A stretch of 26,867 nt of DNA. Source: JAWXBT01 sp964523015 (lineage in GTDB: Bacteria; Bdellovibrionota_C; UBA2361; J135). Both the position numbers and the translations under genes were made by a program. The notes under the pieces were generated by a model. It did no database searches, was not told where the DNA came from, and saw only the letters and a program-made list of their open reading frames with translations. Positions within the stretch are counted from its first letter, which is position 1; every line of letters starts with the position of its first letter. The DNA lies in the NCBI GenBank assembly GCA_964523015.1, contig CAZFXN010000042.1:1-26867 (forward strand), in the 5' to 3' direction. Positions 15,249-22,724 of this stretch are shown one piece after another.

Positions 15249-17610
15249 TGCTGAATGCTTTTTTTATAGCAGCGGAAAGCGTATCCATATCAAAAGGTTT
15301 GTTGATAATTGTAGCATCGATCTCATCAGCAACAGAGGAGCCGTATCCGGTCATTACCAAAGTTTTACAATCTTTGTTTAGACTCTTAAGCTGGTCAATG
15401 AGATCACTTCCAGCCAGCCTTGGAATAACATAATCGACTAAAATAAGATCAAACGGCTCTTGCTTTGCAAGCTCAATAGCATCTTTGCCATTATCACAAC
15501 TAACAACTTTGTATCCTAGCTCAGTAAGCATGTAGGCGGTTAGCTCCCTAACATTTGGTTCATCCTCAACAACAAGGATTCGTTGACCGGTTGGAGGAGG
15601 AGGAGGCTCAGTGCCATTAACTTTTAACACTGGTGCAATCTCTACATTCTTATTTAGCTCTTCAGCTTCAAGTTCAACTAGTGGGAGATAGACGGTGATT
15701 ATTGTGCCTTTTGTAGGATGACTCTCAGCAGTTAAAAAACCATCATGAGCACGTACAATAGTAAATACTATTGATAGTCCGAGTCCAGTACCATGATCAG
15801 AAGTTGTGGGATCGAAGGCTTTTGCAATGACGTTTCTATTCATTCCGATACCGTGATGCTCTACACGTAGGCGACTAAATTTTCCGGGTTTAACTCCTAT
15901 TGGTAAGGAAGTTACCTCCTGGCTAATGCTTTCGGTATCTATTCTTATTTTAATTTCACCTGTTCCCTCAGTGTATGCTTCTCGTGCGTTTAGAATTAGA
16001 TTCGTTAAGAGTTGACCAAATAATACAGGATTACACCAAGAGCCAATTCTCTCTTCATCAACAACAGAGGATGTTGAATAGGTAAGATCATAGTTTGCAC
16101 CGACAAGCTTTCTTAAGATTACCAATTTGTCATTGATTAACTTAACTATATTAACTTTTTGTACCTTACCGGCACTACCATCAGTAAAATCAAGTAGTCC
16201 TTGAACAGTTTGAGCCGAGTATTTTGCAAACTCTACGATCTCTTTTAGCGCTTTTTGAGCATGACTAGGATTAAAAGAATCACTTGTTGCAATGCTGGCT
16301 TTAGCTGTGATAGCGGCTAGAGAGTTATTAAACTCATGTGCCAAACCATTCATTAAAGCACCGACAGATTCAAGTCTCTGAGCTTTCACAACACCAGATT
16401 CAAATGTACGTCTCTCTGAAATATCGCGAATACATAGGATTACCGTATCAGGTTCCCCATTTGAGAGCATATCTGTAGCAGGAGAAGATACCCGGGCAGA
16501 TATTTCAAAGTATCTTAGTTTATTTGGTAAAGAGTTCAATTTTAATTCTTGAAAACGTGGCCCAGTAGCAAGGGTTTCTTCAGCCATTGTAAGAAACGGT
16601 TTTACCCAAGCTTCTGAGATACCTAACGCATCGATCCGTTTACCTGGATAGTCATCTACCTTGACTCCTACCATTTCGATGAACTGCTTATTTGCAAAAT
16701 AAACTGTTCCACGAATATCGATAACGCATACTCCCTCTTTCGAAGGCTCTTCATTATGGGATTCTTCATCTATCATAGAGGCAGTATCAGGTACTTGCTG
16801 AGGTCTACGCCACATACCCTTTGTAGAATCTCTTCTTTCAGCTTTGTTTTTTCTGCGCCAATGCTCAGTAGAAAGTCCAGAAAATGTTGAGGTATCTTCT
16901 CGTTTTCGTAGAGTATCACGAGAAAGAGAGTGAAAATTATCTAGTAAAAATTGCGCTACAGAATAACCTAGTGCTACAGAAGCAAATTGTATAGTCGCTA
17001 CCCATAGTAAAAGATTCCAAGTAGTCATCCAGGCAGGTGTGGACCAGCTATATCCTAAACATAGCGTGCCAATAGCGATCGCAGAGATTACATGGCTTGA
17101 TAGTGCGGTTAAAGGGACATGGCGTGGAGTTTCAGTTAGCCTGCACCAGATACTTGCACTCAGTAATAGAAGGCCAGCGATAGTGGCACATATCATATCT
17201 GACCAAAGTATCCATGTATCTTGTACTGGTAGAAGTAATCGTTGATCATCAGTTAAAACAAACTCACTAACTGGTCCCAATGCACAGAGCCAGACGAGCA
17301 TCACTAAAGATGTTCCATTTACACGGTTGGTTTTGCGTGTAACCAATCCAACAGTGATTGCAAGGACTAAGAATCTTAAAAGTTCACCAGGAGCATCTGC
17401 ATAAACTGAGAATGGAAAAGCACCAACTAAAACAGATACCAAACCACCCCATGCTCCAAGAGCGATGATCGAGCAGAAGATAAAAATATTTCCAAGATGG
17501 AGTTTGAGTTCTGGTCCCCAAAGTACAAGTAAGGATGCATTGACTAAGAGCGCGGCGAGTCCTAATAGACCAGCTCTATACAGTCGTTGCGTATAATTAT
17601 TTATTCGCAC
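15205..17610 (-). CDS. Membrane-bound hybrid histidine kinase (TM-PAS-HisKA-HATPase-REC)
   Basis: The first 220 residues contain about six transmembrane helices that could sense an envelope or membrane signal. A PAS domain (about 290-400) ends in LCIRDISERRTFE. The H-box is NGLAHEFNNSLAAITAKA, with His425, typical of PAS-linked NtrB-like kinases. The ATPase domain shows LILNAREAY and GTGLGLSIV. A proline run separates it from a C-terminal receiver whose phospho-acceptor is Asp726 in LILVDYVIPR. The GTG start at 17610 has a good Shine-Dalgarno (GAGAGG, seven bases away). Upstream lies a 500-bp leader with hairpins and duplicated motifs. Confidence 0.94.
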   Translation of the reverse strand: MRINNYTQRLYRAGLLGLAALLVNASLLVLWGPELKLHLGNIFIFCSIIALGAWGGLVSVLVGAFPFSVYADAPGELLRFLVLAITVGLVTRKTNRVNGTSLVMLVWLCALGPVSEFVLTDDQRLLLPVQDTWILWSDMICATIAGLLLLSASIWCRLTETPRHVPLTALSSHVISAIAIGTLCLGYSWSTPAWMTTWNLLLWVATIQFASVALGYSVAQFLLDNFHSLSRDTLRKREDTSTFSGLSTEHWRRKNKAERRDSTKGMWRRPQQVPDTASMIDEESHNEEPSKEGVCVIDIRGTVYFANKQFIEMVGVKVDDYPGKRIDALGISEAWVKPFLTMAEETLATGPRFQELKLNSLPNKLRYFEISARVSSPATDMLSNGEPDTVILCIRDISERRTFESGVVKAQRLESVGALMNGLAHEFNNSLAAITAKASIATSDSFNPSHAQKALKEIVEFAKYSAQTVQGLLDFTDGSAGKVQKVNIVKLINDKLVILRKLVGANYDLTYSTSSVVDEERIGSWCNPVLFGQLLTNLILNAREAYTEGTGEIKIRIDTESISQEVTSLPIGVKPGKFSRLRVEHHGIGMNRNVIAKAFDPTTSDHGTGLGLSIVFTIVRAHDGFLTAESHPTKGTIITVYLPLVELEAEELNKNVEIAPVLKVNGTEPPPPPTGQRILVVEDEPNVRELTAYMLTELGYKVVSCDNGKDAIELAKQEPFDLILVDYVIPRLAGSDLIDQLKSLNKDCKTLVMTGYGSSVADEIDATIINKPFDMDTLSAAIKKAFSTSQEIEPVHSQLHR

Positions 17611-17638
17611 TTAGAAACCTCTCTAACAAATCTAATCA

Positions 17639-17684
17639 CCACACCGATGGTTTAAAAACCATCAACTCAGAATAGCTTGTGTGG
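17639..17684 (-). promoter_or_regulatory. Nested hairpin in the hybrid-kinase leader
   Basis: CCACAC (17639-17644) pairs with GTGTGG (17679-17684), enclosing a stem of GATGGTTT and AAACCATC (about 17646-17663). It lies roughly 20 bases upstream of the kinase Shine-Dalgarno, so it may shield or shape the ribosome site. Function is not established. Confidence 0.5.
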
Positions 17685-17707
17685 CGAATCCCCTTAGTCG
17701 TCTTTTG

Positions 17708-17722
17708 GACCCTTCCCTCTTA
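17708..17722. repeat. GACC(C/T)TTCCCTCTTA direct repeat, copy A
   Basis: Matches 17950-17964 at 14 of 15 positions. The core TCCCTCTTA (17714-17722) is also present inverted at 17915-17923. Confidence 0.75.
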
Positions 17723-17802
17723 TTGGAATAACGGCAGAGTCCTTGAAATTGTTTAATAAAGTTTTTAATGGATCGCTTAAATGAGAGATAAATCTGTATC
17801 TT

Positions 17803-17820
17803 ATAGAACCTCTCTAACAA
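17803..17820. repeat. Second copy of the hybrid-kinase ribosome-site motif
   Basis: GAACCTCTCTAACAAA here matches the region around the kinase Shine-Dalgarno (GAAACCTCTCTAACAAA, about 17613-17630) apart from one inserted A. No open frame follows this copy on the minus strand. Confidence 0.7.
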
Positions 17821-17914
17821 AAATTCCTAGATATATCAGTGAGTTTGCTTATTGAGATAAAGAAAATGATTTATTAATTTTTTGTTAAAAGACCACCCCT
17901 AAATAAGCTCTAAA

Positions 17915-17964
17915 TAAGAGGGAGAGCACTATTTGTAAGATTGGGATAAGACCTTTCCCTCTTA
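17915..17964. repeat. Inverted TAAGAGGGA pair including direct repeat copy B
   Basis: TAAGAGGGA (17915-17923) is complementary to TCCCTCTTA (17956-17964), a 9-bp stem with a 32-base loop. The right arm is part of GACCTTTCCCTCTTA (17950-17964), copy B of the direct repeat. Confidence 0.75.
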
Positions 17965-18110
17965 ATCATAGGCAAATGCAGAAATGGCCATAAAGATTTG
18001 TCATTGCCGGTTTATTCAAATCAGACTACAGTTTCTATGGGGATCTGTCGTCAAACCCTCAGATTGATTACCAAATAGATAGTGAAAAATAGATAGCGAG
18101 AGAGACATAT

Positions 18111-18866
18111 ATGAAGACTTGTATAAAATTATTATTGGTTAGTGCTTCAGTGATCGTTGCGTCAAGTTCGGTGATGGCGCAGGAATTTTTTCCAGAAGAC
18201 ACTGGGCTTGCAAACTCTGCATATCATACTACCCCACGATTTAGATCTTCTGAGGAGCATCCACTCAGGATCCTATCTTATATCTTTACTCCATTAGGTT
18301 GGGTTATCCGCGAAGGTGTTACTAGACCTCTAAGTTATTTTGCCTCATCAACTGAAACCACTAGAAGTGTTATGGGCTTTAGAGAGCCATTTGATTACAG
18401 AAGACCAGAATGCTTTAGCGCAGATGATACAACTCCAGACTGCCGGTCGATCTCACCATTTAATTACGATGACGTTGCAAAAGGCGGGGATAAAGGAGAT
18501 GTCACAGCTTGGGATGCTGCTGCAGAGCGACATGTTTATTTTCCAGATGTTAATTTTGAGTATGACAAAGCAGTATTAACCGATCTTGGTCAAGGTAGAC
18601 TTAGACAGATCGCAAATCTCTTATCCAAAGAGCCAGGTTTAACAGTTGTCCTTGAGGGGCATGCTGACTTTAAAGGTACTGACGATTATAATAAGAAGCT
18701 CTCTGAAAAACGCGCTGAAACTGTTAAACAGGGTTTAGTTGCGATAGGAGTTGATGCAGCAAGAGTATCAACGGTTAGTTTTGGAAAAGGAGCCCCAGAG
18801 CTTCCTGAACAGACTGATTGGGCACGCGCTGTAAATCGCCGAGTAGCTATTCGTCCAGCAAGCTAG
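18111..18866 (+). CDS. OmpA/Pal-domain envelope protein
   Basis: A signal peptide (MKTCIKLLLVSASVIV..., cleavage after SSVMA) is followed by about 120 residues of unassigned sequence and then an OmpA C-terminal domain (about 140-250). The latter has VNFEYDKAVL, LEGHADFKGTDDYNKKLSEKRAETV and VSFGKGAPE, with the Asp and Arg that bind diaminopimelate in peptidoglycan. There is no lipobox, so it is probably periplasmic or outer-membrane associated, not a classical lipidated Pal. It has two cysteines in the linker (ECFS and PDCRS), possibly a disulfide. The ATG is preceded by a purine-rich GAGAGAG. Confidence 0.88.
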   Translation: MKTCIKLLLVSASVIVASSSVMAQEFFPEDTGLANSAYHTTPRFRSSEEHPLRILSYIFTPLGWVIREGVTRPLSYFASSTETTRSVMGFREPFDYRRPECFSADDTTPDCRSISPFNYDDVAKGGDKGDVTAWDAAAERHVYFPDVNFEYDKAVLTDLGQGRLRQIANLLSKEPGLTVVLEGHADFKGTDDYNKKLSEKRAETVKQGLVAIGVDAARVSTVSFGKGAPELPEQTDWARAVNRRVAIRPAS

Positions 18867-18954
18867 AGGAGATTGAGATCTACTATTTTGATTGATAGAT
18901 CCGATTGAAGACAGGCTCGCTGTTTAAGTAAATTGACTCAAGTAAATTGATGCT
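18867..18954. repeat. Short tandem repeat and weak hairpin between convergent genes
   Basis: AAGTAAATTGA occurs twice, 14 bases apart (around 18925-18950). GATCTA and TAGATC (near 18878 and 18897) form a 6-bp stem. This could end transcription of both converging genes, but no U-run follows. Confidence 0.35.
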
Positions 18955-19371
18955 CTAGCTACTTATCTTAAGTGCTTTGAAGCATAGATCTACTATTCTT
19001 TCTGATTGTTTCCGTGCGCTAGTTGCATGCTTTTTCTTATAAAATTGATGAGGAGTAACATCTTCACTTCCGCAGAAAGCCAATTCTCGGTCACGTCGCA
19101 GATTTTGAGAAATATCAACAATCTCTTCGAGAGACTGCTCAATTACAAATGGTAGTCGCTCACGATTTGCCTCCAAGACAGCACTCACATCGTGAACTCG
19201 TGGAACCTCTATATTCAAAGCTCGTAGGAGCCCCTTTAATGCTAATTCCACAATTTCTTGAGATTCCCTAACAACATCAGCCCAGAGCTCTTCTTTATAC
19301 AGAGCCTCAGTAGCTTTAAGTCGACCTTTGGCCCTAATCAGATAATCAAATGATAGTCCTTCATTATGCAT
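18955..19371 (-). CDS. HEPN-domain protein, partner of the RHH-MNT gene
   Basis: 138 residues that read as a helical HEPN domain of the pfam05168 type: ALYKEELWADVVRESQEI, ELALKGLLRALNIEVPRVHDVSAVL, then a C-terminal helix. HEPN proteins paired with minimal nucleotidyltransferases are usually RNase toxins or their relatives. Here the common SRYPD-like segment is replaced by RRDRELAF and I see no clean R-x(4-6)-H ribonuclease motif, so activity is uncertain. The ATG overlaps the stop of the upstream gene by 8 bp, and its Shine-Dalgarno GGAGGA lies inside that gene, implying coupled translation. Confidence 0.82.
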   Translation of the reverse strand: MHNEGLSFDYLIRAKGRLKATEALYKEELWADVVRESQEIVELALKGLLRALNIEVPRVHDVSAVLEANRERLPFVIEQSLEEIVDISQNLRRDRELAFCGSEDVTPHQFYKKKHATSARKQSERIVDLCFKALKISS

Positions 19372-19993
19372 GATGCTGTCCTCCTTGAGCCTTCTCCTCT
19401 TCTCTTACCCAATACGGAATACCATAAGAGAATTGTCTAGAAATTTTCCCTTGAGCTATTTCATTTCTTATAAAACCAAACAGTCGGGCTACTGCTAAAG
19501 CAGGATCATACAATACCAACCCATCGAGGGCAGCCTCAAGCCACACAGTGCGCAATTCCTGTCCAGAGTTAGGCATAGTTACAAGGAGAGGTGATACTTC
19601 ATGGTTTTCAATAATAATTCGTGGGAAATGATCATAATCATCCCTATCAATAGTTATCTCCGAAGATAAAATAATCAGAAGACCTATATCTGAATTTTCG
19701 CGCATAACACCTCGTGCGGCAGATCCAAATAGAACGACTCCAGCCAAAGAATCCCCAAATCTTGGGATTATTGTTTTTCCTATAGTATCTAAAATCTGGT
19801 TTAACATATTGTTCCCCAGATCTAGCATAGGGGCAGCACTGCCGGAGGTCTCGGCATTACTCTCCAGGCCACGTTGAAGTAAATTAATACAGAAATTGTT
19901 TGCGGAAACACCAGCTATCTTAGCTTCATTAATAATTCGATTCCGAAGCTCTGCGCTGGAACGGAGGATAAAAGTGGTTACGGAATTTTTCAT
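19364..19993 (-). CDS. Ribbon-helix-helix/minimal nucleotidyltransferase fusion
   Basis: Residues 1-45 look like an Arc/CopG-type ribbon-helix-helix domain (TTFILRSSAELRNRIINEA...VSANNFCINLL). Residues from about 78 onward are a minimal nucleotidyltransferase (MNT) domain with VVLFGSAARGV and ENSDIGLLI. The canonical MNT motif is GS-x10-D-x-D; the second Asp is Gly here, so the catalytic metal site is incomplete. In MntA/HepT systems the MNT protein modifies the HEPN toxin with AMP; this protein may instead act by binding, with the RHH domain repressing the operon. It overlaps the HEPN gene by 8 bp. Two palindromes with the same core sit over its promoter. Confidence 0.8.
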   Translation of the reverse strand: MKNSVTTFILRSSAELRNRIINEAKIAGVSANNFCINLLQRGLESNAETSGSAAPMLDLGNNMLNQILDTIGKTIIPRFGDSLAGVVLFGSAARGVMRENSDIGLLIILSSEITIDRDDYDHFPRIIIENHEVSPLLVTMPNSGQELRTVWLEAALDGLVLYDPALAVARLFGFIRNEIAQGKISRQFSYGIPYWVREEEKAQGGQHHA

Positions 19994-19997
19994 CTAC

Positions 19998-20037
19998 AAA
20001 TGATATCATTTTATAGCAGGATAATTACTTGATATCA
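19998..20037 (-). promoter_or_regulatory. Two TGATATCA palindromes over the RHH-MNT promoter
   Basis: AAATGATATCATTT (19998-20011) is a perfect 14-bp palindrome ending five bases before the ATG. A second TGATATCA lies at 20030-20037; the centres are 29 bp apart, nearly three helical turns. On the minus strand a -10-like TATAAA overlaps the inner site and GTGATA, 17 bp further up, overlaps the outer site. This arrangement fits autorepression by the RHH domain and leaves almost no untranslated leader. Confidence 0.6.
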
Positions 20038-20276
20038 CATCATTAATTAGTGTCTCAAAAGTTGATAGTATTTTCAAAATAGAATCACCACAACGCCACG
20101 ATATGAAAGATAAAAATAATTAAAACACTGGAGGACTCGGAGAGCGCAGAGTTAGGAAAATATTATATCTCTGTCAATGTAATTTTCGGTTTGACAAGCT
20201 CAAAGAGGTGCACTGCTCTATCCCAGCCAGTAGTGCGCCCGATCAGGGTGTCAGGTTTTACAAATGGTCCTAAAAG
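20012..20276. other. Intergenic region behind the RHH-MNT operon
   Basis: 20041-20160 is AT-rich without recognised features. From 20160 to 20276 the minus strand stays open in the same frame as the MerR-like gene, past its TAG, for 38 codons (see findings). GCACTGC/GTAGTGC in the same stretch could form an imperfect hairpin serving as the end of that operon. Confidence 0.4.
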
Positions 20277-21158
20277 CTACTTACTGCCACCAAGATCAAT
20301 GGTGCTTTTAAAGTTAGATTGTTCAGCTAATCCGAGCCATTCAAGAGCAGCACGCACGGGGGAGCGGCGTTGTTGAATAACAAGTTTTCTCACCGTTTCA
20401 GATTCAGCAAGTAGTAGGAGTTGTTCACGGTCTGACCTCTCCTCCATTCGCTCAACCCGTTCTTGAAGCCAAGAATTCTGTTTTTTAAGGCTTTCAATCT
20501 CTGCCTCTCTTAGCTCAAGGATTTTTTCAAGTAATGTTACGATATTTTTAAGTTTTGAAACTTCGGCATCAAGGAGATCGTATGCTGGAGCTCTAGTAGG
20601 AGTACTCTCTGCTCTCTGTGGTCGAGGCTCTAAAGGAGGAAGCTCAGAGTTTTCAACGTGTGGATTAAGTACCCTTAAGTATGGCTTTGTAGTTTGTTTT
20701 GCTTGAGGTTGGGATTGAGATTGGATCGTTTCACTAACTGGAGGTTCCCACCTAAGATTAGTATTAAATTCCCTAGGAAGTGGCTCACGAATAGGCATCT
20801 TTGGCTCAATTGGAGAGGCGATTGCAGTAGCGCTGGTAAATGACTCTTTTGTTTCCTCAGTAACCTTTTCTACTCTAGTCTCAGTTACTTCATCTTCGAT
20901 TATAATATCTGGATCAAATTTTGGGGCAGCATTTCCAGAAAAAGAATTTATAGCTGAGGAGTTTCTATTTGAATCAATTATTTCATCACTAATACCGAAA
21001 ACTCTTTTTAATTCATTCTTAGAGAAAAGCCTCAACCCGTCTCCATCATGCTCAACCTGAAGATATCCGGTTTCAATAAACCTATTTAAGGTATTAACAG
21101 AAACACCGCAGATACGGGCAGATTCGTTTTCGGTTATAAAATCTTGAAGTGGGGCCAT
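20277..21158 (-). CDS. MerR-like HTH protein with coiled coil
   Basis: The N-terminal 65 residues are a MerR/excisionase-type helix-turn-helix (FITENESARICGVSVNTLNRFIETGYL, ending KNELKRVFG). A long acidic, proline-rich and low-complexity linker follows (about 70-185), then a coiled coil of about 60 residues (KLKNIVTLLEKILELREAEI...ERMEERSDRE), and a short hydrophobic-aromatic end (RAALEWLGLAEQ). A DNA-bound architectural or regulatory role is inferred; the target is unknown. A good Shine-Dalgarno (AAGGA, eight bases upstream) precedes the ATG. It lies 93 bp downstream of pyk on the same strand. Confidence 0.78.
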   Translation of the reverse strand: MAPLQDFITENESARICGVSVNTLNRFIETGYLQVEHDGDGLRLFSKNELKRVFGISDEIIDSNRNSSAINSFSGNAAPKFDPDIIIEDEVTETRVEKVTEETKESFTSATAIASPIEPKMPIREPLPREFNTNLRWEPPVSETIQSQSQPQAKQTTKPYLRVLNPHVENSELPPLEPRPQRAESTPTRAPAYDLLDAEVSKLKNIVTLLEKILELREAEIESLKKQNSWLQERVERMEERSDREQLLLLAESETVRKLVIQQRRSPVRAALEWLGLAEQSNFKSTIDLGGSK

Positions 21159-21251
21159 ACAACTATCCTTTAAAAGGCTATGAACATTTTTACGACTGCG
21201 GGGGCAATTTGTACAGGGAAAAAACAGTGGAGAGTATAGTCTACTAAAATC

Positions 21252-22721
21252 TTAGCGAAACTTCATCTCTCGAACTTCCAGAATGCTGGTCGAACCGGGG
21301 CTTCTAGCAGAGAGACCACCAGTCACTACAGCACTTGAGCCATTTTGAAGATTCTCCCTAATCTGAACCTCTTTAAGCGCTGTTACGATCTCATCTGCAT
21401 GAGTCTCTGTTGGTTTACAGGAGATTGGAATTACACCCCAATAGAGGCACATCCGCCTTAATGTCTCCTCACGACTTGAGACACCATATAGTGGCTGGTT
21501 AGGGCGATACTTTGCCGTAAGTCTAGCTGACGTGCCTGTCTCTGTACAGGCGATGATAACGTTAGCCTTGCACTTATCAGCAGCGCCACAAGCAGCAAAC
21601 ATAATCGCTTCAGGCACTGATTGATTGGCCGAATCTTTATATCGCCACCGATAATCAAGAAACTCAAATCTTCTCTCAGCTTCACGAGAAATATGATCTA
21701 GATATTTTATCGCCTCAACAGGGTACTGCCCAATCGCTGTTTCTTCTGAGAGCATTAGGGCGTCTGTCCCATTAAGGACAGCTAAAGAAACGTCTGATAC
21801 TTCAGCTCGAGTTGGACGAATAGAAGTTACCATTGATTGAAGCATCTGAGTTGCTACGATCACTGGGATCCCGCGCTCATTACACCGTTCAATCAGGAGT
21901 TTCTGTAAGATAGGTAATCGCTCAAGAGCAACGTTGACCCCGAGATCGCCTCTGGCAACCATGATACCATCAGTGACAGCTAGGATATTATCAATATCAA
22001 GAATAGCTGCTTTTCTTTCAATCTTAGCAATAACTTTTTGATCGCCTTTTAGTTTTGCTATCTCATCTTTTAAATTTAGAATGTCCTGGGCGTTATTTAC
22101 AAAAGAGAGAGCAACGTAATCAACATTATTTTTTACTCCCCATTTCAGATCAATCAGATCCTTTTCTGTCGCGGCAGGTAGATTCAAAGCACTATCTGGA
22201 AAAGCAATGCCGATCTTTGATCTAAGCTTGCCGCCTTTTAATACTCTACAGAGAACACTGTCTTTAGTTACCTCAGTGACCTGAAAGACCAAGTTGCCAT
22301 CTGCTAAAAGGACGGTTTGACCAACTTCTAGTGCAGTAGAGGGATCGACAGATTCAATATGAATAGAAGAAGCATCACTTAACTTATTAGATGGGCCATT
22401 AAGTGAGATCTGACCATCATCATTAACAGTAAGATTGTTCTCATCGACATCAGTTATTCTGATCTTTGGCCCAGAGAGATCTTGCATGACAGCAACGTAA
22501 GTATCGAGTTCAGCAGAAACTTTTCGAATTGTATTTAAGACTTCAAGATGATCTTCGTGGGTGCCGTGTGAGAAATTCAATCTAAAAACATTAGCTCCGG
22601 CTGTGATGAGTTTTCTAATGACTTCAGGGCTACGAGAGGCAGGACCAATCGTGGCAATGATCTTCGCTTTTCTTCGTGGTGCGACCTTCGAATTATCAAA
22701 TACACTTTCAATGGTTAACAT
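21252..22721 (-). CDS. pyk: Pyruvate kinase
   Basis: Transfers phosphate from phosphoenolpyruvate to ADP in the last step of glycolysis. The start region ATIGPASRSPEVI, the active-site stretch IMVARGDLGV, KIERKAAI with the catalytic lysine, and ATQMLQSMV followed by PTRAEVSDVSLAVLNGTDALMLSEETAIGQYP are all intact. The C-terminal domain (about 350-489) has the usual TGTSARLTAKYRP segment. The length of 489 aa is normal. A strong Shine-Dalgarno (GAGAGGA) lies within the 3' end of the upstream deaminase gene, three bases away, so the two are translated from one message. Confidence 0.97.
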   Translation of the reverse strand: MLTIESVFDNSKVAPRRKAKIIATIGPASRSPEVIRKLITAGANVFRLNFSHGTHEDHLEVLNTIRKVSAELDTYVAVMQDLSGPKIRITDVDENNLTVNDDGQISLNGPSNKLSDASSIHIESVDPSTALEVGQTVLLADGNLVFQVTEVTKDSVLCRVLKGGKLRSKIGIAFPDSALNLPAATEKDLIDLKWGVKNNVDYVALSFVNNAQDILNLKDEIAKLKGDQKVIAKIERKAAILDIDNILAVTDGIMVARGDLGVNVALERLPILQKLLIERCNERGIPVIVATQMLQSMVTSIRPTRAEVSDVSLAVLNGTDALMLSEETAIGQYPVEAIKYLDHISREAERRFEFLDYRWRYKDSANQSVPEAIMFAACGAADKCKANVIIACTETGTSARLTAKYRPNQPLYGVSSREETLRRMCLYWGVIPISCKPTETHADEIVTALKEVQIRENLQNGSSAVVTGGLSARSPGSTSILEVREMKFR

Positions 22722-22724
22722 TAT

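Larger units (their letters stand above)
17611..18110. other. Non-coding region with duplicated leader motifs
   Basis: Divergent spacer between the hybrid kinase and the OmpA-domain gene. It holds two copies of an RBS-like motif, two copies of GACC(C/T)TTCCCTCTTA, and a nested hairpin, listed separately. The last 30 bases before the OmpA ATG repeat AATAGATAG twice and end with a GAGAGAG Shine-Dalgarno. No credible gene is present on either strand. Confidence 0.7.

Noticed and set aside
20277..20279. TAG read as an amino acid
   Set aside because: Other intact genes in the window end in TAG, and there is no sign of stop reassignment.
20191..20376. Plus-strand open frame of 61 codons
   Set aside because: It overlaps the 3' end of the MerR-like gene and lacks a start context; the minus strand reads better as protein.
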